Shown here piece after piece: positions 32,517 to 40,554 of a DNA stretch of 41,682 nt. Each line of letters starts with the position of its first letter. The first letter of the stretch is position 1. Position numbers and translations under genes: made by a program. The stretch lies in NCBI GenBank assembly GCA_964435775.1, contig CAYTAP010000014.1, positions 1 through 41,682 of the forward strand, read 5' to 3'. Under the pieces are notes generated by a model, which was not told the DNA's origin, did not search any database, and was given only the letters and a program-made list of their open reading frames with translations. The DNA comes from CAYTAP01 sp964435775 (GTDB lineage Bacteria; Planctomycetota; Phycisphaerae; Tepidisphaerales; Tepidisphaeraceae).

Positions 32517-33761
32517 ATGCGAATCTTGTATTTGAATCCCGTGGGGGCGCTGGGGGGCGGGGAGCGCTGTTTGCTGTCGATGTTGCGCGCGGTGCGGGCG
32601 GAGGAACCGTCGACGGAGCTTCATGTGATCGTCTGCACGGACGGGCCGCTGATCGCCGAGGCGCGGGCGATCGGCGCGCAGGTGCAACTGCTGGAAATGC
32701 CCGAGCGAATCGCCGAACTGGGGGACAGCGCGCTGCGGGGCAAGGGGCGCGTGGGGACGAGCTTCACCTTGATGCGGCGGGGGGTGGCGGCGCTGCCGGC
32801 GGGGCGACGGTATATCAAGTCACTGCGGGAAATGATTGAGCGGATTCATCCTGATCTCGTGCATTCCAACGGGATCAAGACGCATCTGCTGACGAGATTG
32901 GCCGGGTGGCATGAGGCGCCGATCGCGTGGCATGTCCATGATTTTCTCTCGAGGCGCGCGGTGATCTCGCGGCTGTTGCGTTATGCGGCCGGTGAGGTGG
33001 ACGTGGGGATCGCAATCAGCAAAGCGGTGGCCGAGGATGCCCGCACGGTGTTGCCCCAAACGCCGATCGAGATTGTCTCCAACGCGATTGACACGGATCA
33101 CTTTTCGCCGGGGGACGGTGACGGGGCGGCGTTGGATCGACTGGCTGGATTGCCGGAGGCTGCGCCGGGGGTGGTGCGCCTCGGGCTGGTGGCGACGTAT
33201 GCACGATGGAAGGGGCAGGATACTTTTCTGGCAGCCGCGGCGCGAGTGATGAAAACTCAGGGCGTGCCGGCGGCGCGGTTTTATATCATTGGCGGGCCGA
33301 TCTATAAGACACAGGGATCGCAGTTTTCGCGTGCGGAATTGGAAAAACAGGTGCGCGAATTGGGGCTGGAAGCGTTTGTCGGGTTTGTTGATTTTCAACC
33401 GGATCCGCTTGCTGTTTATCGTGCGCTGGATGGGGTGGTTCATGCCAGCACGCAGCCCGAGCCTTTTGGGCTGACGATCATTGAGGCAATGGCGTGCGGA
33501 AAGGCGGTGATCGTTTCCCAGGCGGGGGGTGCGGCCGAGCTTTTCACCGATGGCGAAGACGCCCTGGGCGCGCCGCCGGGGGATGTCGCCGCTTTGGCGT
33601 CGCGGATGGTGCAACTTCTACAGTCGCCGGACCTTCGCGTGTCGCTGGGGCAAAGGGCGCGTGCGACGGCGGCACGGCGGTTTGATTTGCGACTGCTCGG
33701 TCCGCGGCTTCTCGAGGTGTATCGCCCGGCGATGAGCCGATTTCAGCATATCGTCCGGTAA
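32517..33761 (+). CDS. Glycosyltransferase family 4
   Basis: 414 residues starting MRILYLNPVGALGGGERCLL, the classic GT4 N-terminus with a Gly-rich loop and GGGE. The acceptor half includes IHPDLVHSNGIKTHLLTRLA and IAWHVHDFLSRRAVISRLLR. The donor half has VVRLGLVATYARWKGQDTFL, ARFYIIGGPIYKTQGSQ, LEAFVGFVDFQPDPLAVYRA, VVHASTQPEPFGLTIIEAMA and GKAVIVSQAGGAAELFTDGE, with the E-x7-E pair. It follows the previous gene after ~95 bases, which hold the end of a palindromic repeat and an AAGG ribosome-binding site. It is the last glycosyltransferase before the co-polymerase gene. Confidence 0.93.
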   Translation: MRILYLNPVGALGGGERCLLSMLRAVRAEEPSTELHVIVCTDGPLIAEARAIGAQVQLLEMPERIAELGDSALRGKGRVGTSFTLMRRGVAALPAGRRYIKSLREMIERIHPDLVHSNGIKTHLLTRLAGWHEAPIAWHVHDFLSRRAVISRLLRYAAGEVDVGIAISKAVAEDARTVLPQTPIEIVSNAIDTDHFSPGDGDGAALDRLAGLPEAAPGVVRLGLVATYARWKGQDTFLAAAARVMKTQGVPAARFYIIGGPIYKTQGSQFSRAELEKQVRELGLEAFVGFVDFQPDPLAVYRALDGVVHASTQPEPFGLTIIEAMACGKAVIVSQAGGAAELFTDGEDALGAPPGDVAALASRMVQLLQSPDLRVSLGQRARATAARRFDLRLLGPRLLEVYRPAMSRFQHIVR

Positions 33762-33762
33762 T

Positions 33763-33918
33763 ATGTGTATGGGCTGTGGCAAGCGGGCTCAGGCGCAAGT
33801 GAAAGTTAATCGGCGGGTCTATCTGGACGATTTGAAGGGTATGGGTGGCCATTGTCGAGGCCGCCACGTGATGAAATTCGGTTTGGACCATGATTGCGCG
33901 GTGGTGTATGTTGCATAG
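33763..33918 (+). CDS. Candidate small Cys-rich protein (51 residues)
   Basis: An open frame of 51 codons starts one base after the preceding stop: MCMGCGKRAQAQVKVNRRVY, then LDDLKGMGGHCRGRHVMKFG, LDHDCAVVYVA. The MCMGCG start gives a C-x-x-C pair, with two further Cys and several His that could complete a zinc site. It ends 33 bases before the co-polymerase start. No Shine-Dalgarno precedes it, but termination-reinitiation from the glycosyltransferase is possible. I do not recognise a family. In this GC content an open frame of this size can occur by chance. Confidence 0.35.
   Translation: MCMGCGKRAQAQVKVNRRVYLDDLKGMGGHCRGRHVMKFGLDHDCAVVYVA
33883..33912 (+). promoter_or_regulatory. Weak promoter-like pair before the co-polymerase gene
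   Basis: TTGGAC (33883-33888) and TATGTT (33907-33912) at 18-base spacing, 39 bases before the start at 33952. It overlaps the candidate small gene, so at most one reading may be right. Confidence 0.25.
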
Positions 33919-33951
33919 TCCATTCAGGTCGAACCGAGAGCCAGGAGAAGA

Positions 33952-36147
33952 ATGTCAAACCATCACTTAAGCCGGCCGGAGCGGGAGCTTGCCGTGCCAT
34001 TGACTGAGCCGGTCGCCGGAGGTCCGCGGGATGTGTTGTCGCGGATCACGCGGCGGTGGTGGATTGTGGCGATCACGGTTGGGGTGTGCCTGGTCGTGGC
34101 GCTGATCAAGGCGAAAATGAGCGTACCCTTGTACAGCACGACGTCGCGGATCAATGTCGAGCAAAATGGAAGCGGTCTGGCCAGTCGCGGCGCTTCCCCC
34201 TTGAATCTGTACGCCGAAGCCGGGCGGATCATGTCAACGCAGATCCTGATCCAGACGCTGAGCACGCCGGGGATTCGGGATTTGCCGACGTTCGCGGGTT
34301 CCGAGAGCGCGATCGATGTGCTTCGCAACAACCTCAGCGCGACGGTGGGCAAGGAGGATGAACTGATTGACGTCTCCTTTTTGTCTCCGTGGGCGCACGA
34401 CTCGCAGGAGATCACCAACGCCGTGGTCGATGCCTATCGCCTCACGACCAGCAAGCGCACGCAGTCCCGCGCGGCCGAACTCATCAAGCAGTTCAGGGAA
34501 TCCAAGGCGCAGGGGGACAAGGAGATTGACGAAAAGAGCAAGGCGCTGATCGATTTTCAGCAGAAGTACGGGATGCTTCCCCCCAGCAGCACCCGCGCGA
34601 ACATCGTGGAGCAGCGTTTGACGAGTCTGCAGGATGCGCTGATGGTGGCGCAGCTCGACGCGATCAACAGCAAGTCGGCGTATGAGCAGATGGCGCAAAG
34701 CGTCATGCGCGATCCGGCGAAGATGGCCGCGATCAACCGCGTCGCGTCGCAGAGCACGCAGGCGGTGGCCGTTGCGACCGATCCGGGTGAGATTCGCAAC
34801 GAACTGTTCCAACTCGAACAACGTCAGAAGGAGATGGGGCAGCGCTATCTGCCGAACCATCCGATGATGAAGGCGATCCAGTCGCAGATCGATCAGCGAA
34901 ACGCCGCATATTTCCTGGCGGTCAAGAATCGGTTCCTCGCGGCGACGCAGCATGCGGCCGACCTCCAGGCGGCGGTCGATGCCCAGCAGCGGCAGGTGCT
35001 CGACCTTCGCAAAAAGGAATTGCAATACTCGCGCCTGCAGGATGATCTGGAACGCACGCGCAAGCGCACCGATGCGCTGGATGACAGGATCAAGGACATC
35101 AAGGTGGAGGATGAAACCACGCCGATCGAGGTGAGTGTGGTGGAGGCGGCCAACGCCAACGATGCGGTCATCAAGAGCCGCAAGTCGCTCATCGTGTTCG
35201 AGGGTCTGCTCATTGGTTTGATCCTTGGCGTGGGGCTGACGTTCCTGGATCGGCGTTATCGCTCGGCGGAGGAAATCGAAAAGGGTCTGGGGATGCCCAT
35301 TCTGGGAACGGTGCCGCATACACACGGAAAGCAGTCGGATTCGATCCGGGGGCGCAAGGTGCATCTGGATCCCACGTCGGAGATCGCCGAGGCGTATCGC
35401 AGCGTCAGGACGGCCGTTTATTTTGGATTGCCCGACAGCGACTCCAAAACGGTGCTCGTCACCAGCCCCAGCGAAGGGGACGGCAAGAGCACGTTGACGA
35501 GCAACCTGGGCATTGCAATGGCGCAGGCCGGGCAGCGTACGTTGATCGTCGACGCGGATTTTCGTCGTCCTTCACAGGGGAAAATTTTCCAGGTTGATGA
35601 GGCCGGGGGATTGTCGGCGGTGTTGATGGGTCGTCGTCCCCTGGCGCAGGCGATTCAGCGGAGTGGCGTGCGGGGCCTGGATGTGTTGCCGGCCGGTCCG
35701 GCGATGCCCAACCCGGCGGAAGTTCTCAACGGTGAACGATTCGAGGCGCTGCTGCAGGAGTTGACCTCGCTGTATGACCATGTGCTGGTCGATTCGCCTC
35801 CGGTAATGCCGGTGGCCGACGCGCGGATCCTCAGCGCGATGTGCGATGTGACGGTGCTGGTGCTCCGCGCGGAAAAGTCGTCGCGGAAGGCGGCGGCGCA
35901 TGCCTGCGATGGGCTGATCAGCGTGGGCGCGAATCTGCTCGGCACGGTTGTGAATGATGTGCCGCGACGGAAGCTGCGGTATGGGACGTTCGGGGCATAC
36001 GGGCTGCAGCAGTATGGGTACGCCAATGCCAACGCCGCTCCCGCCTCCCCCGGGGCTCGGCGAACCGAGACCAGCGGTGTGGACGACCTGTCGGTCGCTC
36101 CGCCCGCGGTGCAGATCAAGACCCCCACGCGGGCTCGCGGGGCTTGA
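33952..36147 (+). CDS. Polysaccharide co-polymerase fused to bacterial tyrosine kinase (Wzc-like)
   Basis: 731 residues, preceded by AGGAG. The N-terminal Wzz domain has TM1 (WIVAITVGVCLVVALIKAKM), a periplasmic region with a long coiled coil (about residues 160-380), a second membrane segment (LIVFEGLLIGLILGVGLTFL) and then the cytoplasmic BY-kinase. Kinase motifs are Walker A with K512 (SPSEGDGKST), Walker A' LIVDADFRRP (D534, D536) and Walker B VLVDSPP (D614). The C-terminus has a modest Tyr cluster (RYGTFGAYGLQQYGYAN), the usual autophosphorylation zone. These proteins control chain length and export of capsule or exopolysaccharide. It ends the glycosyltransferase run and supports its assignment to polysaccharide assembly. 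Confidence 0.95.
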   Translation: MSNHHLSRPERELAVPLTEPVAGGPRDVLSRITRRWWIVAITVGVCLVVALIKAKMSVPLYSTTSRINVEQNGSGLASRGASPLNLYAEAGRIMSTQILIQTLSTPGIRDLPTFAGSESAIDVLRNNLSATVGKEDELIDVSFLSPWAHDSQEITNAVVDAYRLTTSKRTQSRAAELIKQFRESKAQGDKEIDEKSKALIDFQQKYGMLPPSSTRANIVEQRLTSLQDALMVAQLDAINSKSAYEQMAQSVMRDPAKMAAINRVASQSTQAVAVATDPGEIRNELFQLEQRQKEMGQRYLPNHPMMKAIQSQIDQRNAAYFLAVKNRFLAATQHAADLQAAVDAQQRQVLDLRKKELQYSRLQDDLERTRKRTDALDDRIKDIKVEDETTPIEVSVVEAANANDAVIKSRKSLIVFEGLLIGLILGVGLTFLDRRYRSAEEIEKGLGMPILGTVPHTHGKQSDSIRGRKVHLDPTSEIAEAYRSVRTAVYFGLPDSDSKTVLVTSPSEGDGKSTLTSNLGIAMAQAGQRTLIVDADFRRPSQGKIFQVDEAGGLSAVLMGRRPLAQAIQRSGVRGLDVLPAGPAMPNPAEVLNGERFEALLQELTSLYDHVLVDSPPVMPVADARILSAMCDVTVLVLRAEKSSRKAAAHACDGLISVGANLLGTVVNDVPRRKLRYGTFGAYGLQQYGYANANAAPASPGARRTETSGVDDLSVAPPAVQIKTPTRARGA

Positions 36148-36269
36148 TCGCACATCATCCAGGTCCAATTCCATTTCCAATTGAAAAATGATCTGGCCTT
36201 ATGGAGCCATGGCGGGTAGGGTGAAGGCAACGGAACTGTTGCATGTGTCGCCTTTCTGGGAGTACCGCC

Positions 36270-37604
36270 ATGTTTCATCAACGACAGCTGCATTGGGCAT
36301 TGATGGGCTTGTTTGTCATGGTGTTCGCGGGGAGCGCCATTGCTCAGAACAAGAAGGTCAAGCCGCTCATGAAGGATTTCATGGGGCTGAATGTGCATAC
36401 GATCAACTTCAAGCCGGAGCTGTACGCGCCGGTATGCGCCATGGTGCGGGATTATCACAATTTGGATTGGGATGTCGGGGACAATGCGGGGACACCAACT
36501 CAGTTTCCCAAGGGGGAGGCGAGCAAGGCGAACTGGCTGGACTGGGGTCAGATGTATGGTTCGTGGGTGAAGTCGGGATTCAATGTCGATGTGTGCGTGC
36601 AGTGGCAGACGAGGACGTTGCCGCCGGAGAAATGGCCGAATATGCCGAAGAATGCGTATGACTATGGCAAGGCATTCGCCACGTATTTTGGGTCCAGGGG
36701 GCAGAATATTGTCAAATCCATCGAGATAGGAAACGAGCCGGGTACGCATTATCCATCCGACGCGTACGATGTCATCTTTGAAAACATGGCCAAGGGTGTT
36801 CGGGCGGGTGATCCGACCATGAAGATCCTCACTGCGGCGGCGGATGTTGAGGGAAACTCCTGGGCCAAGCCGCTCGACCCATTCAAGAAGTTCCGAAAGC
36901 TATTCGATGTGATCAACGTCCACCAGTATGCGTTGAAGACGGGGTATCCCACATGGGAGCGAAGTTATCCTGAGGACATGAGCATCAAATATGTGAGCGT
37001 TGTGCAGGATGTCATCGACTGGCGCAATCGCAACATGCCGGAGAAGCAGGTGTGGCTGACGGAGTTTGGCTATGACGCTTCCACGAAGCCCGCGCCTTCA
37101 TCGGGAGACTTCTCCAGGTGGATGGATGTGAGCGATGAAAAACAGGCGCAGTATATCGTGCGCTCGTTTCTTGTCTTTTCCGCGATGGATGTGGACCGGG
37201 CCTATTTGTATTACTTCAATGACTCCGATGAGCCCGAGTTCCACGGCTCCAGCGGAATCACCCGCAATTATGAACCCAAGCCCAGCTACTACGCGGTGCG
37301 GCAGCTCTTCCAAACGCTTGGCAACTATCGTTTTGTCAAGGCGATTCAGCCGGAGAAGGGAAAGCTGTTTGTGTATGAATACGTGAAAGGCAGCAACGCG
37401 AGGGATCGGATTTTCGTTGCCTGGTCGCCCACGGACAGCGACGAGGCGTCAGAGCAATTCGTGGCGCTGCCGGGCAGGCCTGCGAGCGCTGTTCGGATGG
37501 TGATGAAAGATGGCGCGCCGGAACCGGTGGATCTGAAGGAATATCGTGGCGGGAAGCTGAAGCTGTCGATGGACGGTTCGCCGGTTTATATCCACGTCAA
37601 GTAA
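36270..37604 (+). CDS. Secreted clan-A glycoside-hydrolase-like protein (paralogue A)
   Basis: 444 residues from the ATG at 36270, seven bases after GGGAG; the signal peptide is HWALMGLFVMVFAGSAIAQ. The TIM-barrel pattern is clear: DFMGLNVHTINFKPELYAPV, VRDYHNLDWDVGDN, IVKSIEIGNEPGTHYPSDAY with acid/base E156, FDVINVHQYALKTGYPTWER, and QVWLTEFGYDASTKP with nucleophile E265. The NEP and TEFG motifs are hallmarks of clan GH-A; the exact GH family is not certain. A small C-terminal beta domain follows, without a sorting tail. It lies directly after the polysaccharide gene run, so trimming of the same polymer is plausible. A diverged copy with a PEP-CTERM tail lies at 38595-40099. Confidence 0.86.
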   Translation: MFHQRQLHWALMGLFVMVFAGSAIAQNKKVKPLMKDFMGLNVHTINFKPELYAPVCAMVRDYHNLDWDVGDNAGTPTQFPKGEASKANWLDWGQMYGSWVKSGFNVDVCVQWQTRTLPPEKWPNMPKNAYDYGKAFATYFGSRGQNIVKSIEIGNEPGTHYPSDAYDVIFENMAKGVRAGDPTMKILTAAADVEGNSWAKPLDPFKKFRKLFDVINVHQYALKTGYPTWERSYPEDMSIKYVSVVQDVIDWRNRNMPEKQVWLTEFGYDASTKPAPSSGDFSRWMDVSDEKQAQYIVRSFLVFSAMDVDRAYLYYFNDSDEPEFHGSSGITRNYEPKPSYYAVRQLFQTLGNYRFVKAIQPEKGKLFVYEYVKGSNARDRIFVAWSPTDSDEASEQFVALPGRPASAVRMVMKDGAPEPVDLKEYRGGKLKLSMDGSPVYIHVK

Positions 37605-37616
37605 GGGTGGGTCGCG

Positions 37617-38525
37617 CTACTTGGGACGACGGACCCCGCGCATGTATTGCAGGAATGTTCTGGCGTAGGTTTCGAGGTTGGATAGCGCGCCGCCGCCTCG
37701 GATGGGGGAGCACATTTCGTATGAGACCCATCCGGTGAATCCGTTTTCGGCAAGGGTCGCGAAGAAAGTGCCGTAATCGAGATCGCCCGATCCCATCGGG
37801 ACGGCCCTGGCCAATGGAGGCGCGAGGGGCACATAGTTGACCTCGCGCGGCTGGTATTGCCAGCGGGGAAGAATGGTGTAATCGGCGACAGTGGTCATCG
37901 GCATGGCGGCGATTGCGTCTCGCCCGAGGTTGCGCGCATCGGCAAGCATTTCCTGGCCCCGCAGATGAACTGACCAGCAGTCATACAGCGGCGTCAGGTT
38001 CGGACGGTCCACTTCCTCCAGCAGCGCGGCGAGTGTTTTGGTGTCCACGCCAAGGTCGTGATGGTTTTGCACGCCGATTGTCACACCGAACTCTACGGCG
38101 CGGTCGCAGCAGTCGCGGATCGCCTGGACGGTCAAATCCCACTGTCGGGTGAGGGGAAAATCGGCGCGCTCGTAGGAGGTGAAGATGCGGACCAGGTTTC
38201 CGCCGAGCGCCTTGGCGCGCCGCGCCAGTTCGCCGACGTGATGGACCTGCATCTCCACGAAGGGGACTTCCGAGGAGTCCATGCCGCCGGTGAAGTTGGT
38301 GTAGGCTGCTATGGCCGCGACTGTCAGTTTCTTCGATTCGATCCGCTCACGCAGCCGCAGACAGGCCTCCACGTCATAATCAAGCACCGACAAATGCGGC
38401 CGTTTGCCCATGATTTCGATGCCTTCAAAGCCCAACTCGGCGGTTTTGTCAATCGCCTGTTCGAGCGAGAGGACGTGTTGTCCCCAGAAGCCGGCGAACG
38501 ATACGGTGAAAAGTGATGGGCGCAT
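37617..38525 (-). CDS. Sugar phosphate isomerase/epimerase family TIM-barrel protein
   Basis: 302 residues of the AP-endonuclease-2-like (xylose-isomerase-like) fold. Features in order: LFTVSFAGFWGQHVLSLEQA, IDKTAELGFEGIEIMGKRPH (first conserved Glu), VEMQVHHVGELARRAKALGG, VRIFTSYERADFPLTRQWD, GVTIGVQNHHDLGVDTKTLA (metal-binding Asn/His region), LTPLYDCWSVHLRGQEML and FTGWVSYEMCSP (final Glu). The metal ligands typical of the family appear intact. These enzymes interconvert or open sugars and inositols. It is convergent with the clan-A hydrolase before it (12 bases apart) and runs the same way as the paralogous hydrolase after it, so it may handle sugars released by those enzymes. Confidence 0.9.
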   Translation of the reverse strand: MRPSLFTVSFAGFWGQHVLSLEQAIDKTAELGFEGIEIMGKRPHLSVLDYDVEACLRLRERIESKKLTVAAIAAYTNFTGGMDSSEVPFVEMQVHHVGELARRAKALGGNLVRIFTSYERADFPLTRQWDLTVQAIRDCCDRAVEFGVTIGVQNHHDLGVDTKTLAALLEEVDRPNLTPLYDCWSVHLRGQEMLADARNLGRDAIAAMPMTTVADYTILPRWQYQPREVNYVPLAPPLARAVPMGSGDLDYGTFFATLAENGFTGWVSYEMCSPIRGGGALSNLETYARTFLQYMRGVRRPK

Positions 38526-38594
38526 GCTGGATGATTTCTTGCGTGGGTCAGTGTGTTGAGTGTTGAATCATTGTAAGCCGAAGGTGTCGGACGG

Positions 38595-40099
38595 TCAGCA
38601 AGGGACGCATTGGGGCGGGTGGTTTCGCCGGTGGATCATCAGCGAGGACAGCGCGATGACCGGCCAGGCCGTCAGCGGTTCGGGGACGCTGGAGAGGTGC
38701 AGATAAATGGGGGATTCGCCGACCATCATACTGATCGTGTGATTGCCCAGGTCGTTGAACGACACGAGCGCGGGATTGCCGGCGGCGAGTGCCATCAACC
38801 CCGCGCTGTCGGGTGTACCGGGCAGGTTGTCGATGTTCATGAGGACTTCGCGGTCCGTACCGGTGGGGGACCAGATCGCCCAGATCGCCTGCGTGGGGTC
38901 TGATTCATTTTTGTACGCGTAAATATACACGTCGTCGGTGATCTGCTTGATGATGCCGTCGAAGTGGTAGTTGCCGAGGACCGATTGCATCTGGCTGATC
39001 GCGTAATAGGAGGGCTTGAGGATGAAGTTGCGGCTCAGGCCGGGGGAGCCGTGGATTTGATGCTCTTCCGAATCGTTGTAATAGAACATGTAGGCGCGCT
39101 GCACATCCATTGCGGAGAAGGCGAGGTAGGAACGCGCCAGGTACTGCGCCTGTTTGGTGTCGGTCAGGTTGCCCTGCCAGTCCTTGAAGTCGCCGGTGGC
39201 GTAGTTGGGCTGGGTGGAGGAGTCGTAGCCGAACTCCGTCACCCAGATTTGCTTGCCGGGGGCGTTGGCGTTTCGCCAATCGATGACATCCTGCACGCTC
39301 GAGAGGTAATCGATCGAAGCGTCTTCGGGATAGCTGCGCTGCCAGGTGGGGTAGCCGGTCTTGAAGGCGTAGGTATGTACGGTGATCACATCCGCCTGAT
39401 CAATGGCGCGCATGGGCGCGCCCGTGGCGCTGGTGACCGTCTTGAGGCTGTCGAGTGATTTGGCGTAATTGCCGGAGGGGCCGGTGGTCATGGCGGACGG
39501 GTCCGTCATCGTGGTCGAATTGATGNNNNNNNNNNCGTCGGGTCACCGCTCTTCAGGCCGGCGGCCATGTTGGAGAAGACCGTGAGATAGTTGGCGTCGG
39601 AATAGCTGCCCGGCTCGTTGCCGATCTCGACGGAGCTGACGGTGCCGTTGCCGGAGGTGGACCCGAAATGCACGGCGAAGTCGTGGCCGTACTTGTAGGC
39701 GTCGGCGGCCATGTTCTGCCAACTATTTTGATTGATCGACTCGATCTGGATCGACGCATCGATGGTCATGCCACCGGCGACCCACGGGCCATACTGGCCG
39801 TCCCAGTTGACGCCATTCCCGGCGGTGTTGGTGAAATTGACGCTGACGCCCGTGTTGCTTCCCACATCCCAGGAGAGCGGGTGATAATCGCGAACCTGCT
39901 TGGCGGCCAGGCCGTATACCGCCGGGTTGAAGCCGGCATAGGAGTGGCCGTTGATGCCCATGAAGTCCGAAAAGATCGGCGCGGGGTCGGCGGCGAATGC
40001 CGTTGACGCCGCAGTGAGCGCGGCGGCCACGCTGAAAACCGAAGCGACGGCACGATGTGTCCGCTCTGACCGCAAGGCCTGGTGGGATCGAGTCGCCAT
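38595..40099 (-). CDS. Secreted clan-A glycoside-hydrolase-like protein with PEP-CTERM tail (paralogue B), split by an assembly gap
   Basis: One gene interrupted by ten Ns at 39526-39535. The upstream part has a signal peptide (AVASVFSVAAALTAASTAFA), FSDFMGINGHSYAGFNPAVY and SSVEIGNEPGSYSDANY; the downstream part has VITVHTYAFKTGYPTWQRSY, QIWVTEFGYDSSTQPN and a final SSVPEPLTAWPVIALSSLMI, a PEP-CTERM signal with a slightly atypical tail (RRNHPPQCVPC). Order and motifs match paralogue A throughout, so both catalytic Glu are present. As assembled, the frames on either side disagree; they join if the true gap length is 2 modulo 3. This is an assembly artefact, not a frameshift. It should be surface-sorted, unlike paralogue A. 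Confidence 0.87.
39526..39535. other. Ten-N assembly gap inside paralogue B
   Basis: It falls after GDPT and before INSTTMTDPSAM. Paralogue A reads GDPTMKILTAAADVEGNSWA here, so only a few residues are missing. Confidence 0.95.
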
Positions 40100-40260
40100 G
40101 GTGTCACCTCAATGGAGTCGAAGCGTGCCGGTCATCACACTGAACGCCCGCCAACGCAATCAATGCAACCGTTGCGTATTCTAACCGAAGCCGCGCCATT
40201 TTGGCCAGCTAAAAAATGATGGTGGTGGACCGACGGATCCGTGGCGCTTCCGACGGCTTT

Positions 40261-40300
40261 CTCCCTCCCCCGGTACGCCGGGGGAGGGTCGGGGAGGGGG
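40261..40300. repeat. C/G-rich palindromic repeat, copy 3 (inverted)
   Basis: CCCTCCCCCGG (40263-40273), loop TACG, CCGGGGGAGGG: perfect 11-base hairpin. The flanking TCGGGGAGGGGG on the right marks the opposite orientation to the other three copies. Confidence 0.8.
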
Positions 40301-40452
40301 CCGCTATTTGGCGAACGCGTCGCTTGCGGCGCATCATTCTTCCGATGTCTTCCACGCGCGATCATGGCCTGCGGCGGATCGCCTTCGCGCGAAGAATGCG
40401 CAAGAAGCCGGAGTCTAGGTAGGAGGCGATTGATCGAGAGCGGACCGAAAAG

Positions 40453-40490
40453 CCCCCTCCCTAACCCTCCCCCGGAGTACCGAGGGAGGG
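40453..40490. repeat. C/G-rich palindromic repeat, copy 4
   Basis: CCCCCTCCCTAA, then CCCTCCCCCGG, loop AGTA, CCGAGGGAGGG: 11-base arms with one mismatch. Same orientation as copies 1 and 2. It lies just past the stop of the oxidoreductase gene and may act as its terminator. Confidence 0.8.
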
Positions 40491-40554
40491 AACAAGAGAA
40501 CCACCGATTTCGTCATGGACACAGAAGCGACCGGAGATACGAGAATGCGGCTGT

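Larger units (their letters stand above)
40100..40554. other. Intergenic region with two repeats, no gene seen
   Basis: About 455 bases upstream of paralogue B and downstream of the oxidoreductase gene, both on the minus strand. It should hold the promoter of paralogue B, but I see no convincing hexamer pair. Two C/G-rich palindromic repeats in opposite orientation lie in it, about 150 bases apart. Short open frames here have repeat-derived composition and are not supported. Confidence 0.5.

Noticed and set aside
34234..35364. 376-codon open frame opposite the co-polymerase gene
   Set aside because: Low-complexity Leu/Arg/His composition; shadow of the coiled-coil region.
39506..39540. Frameshift or two separate genes in paralogue B
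   Set aside because: Ten placeholder Ns sit exactly at the break and both halves align in order with paralogue A.
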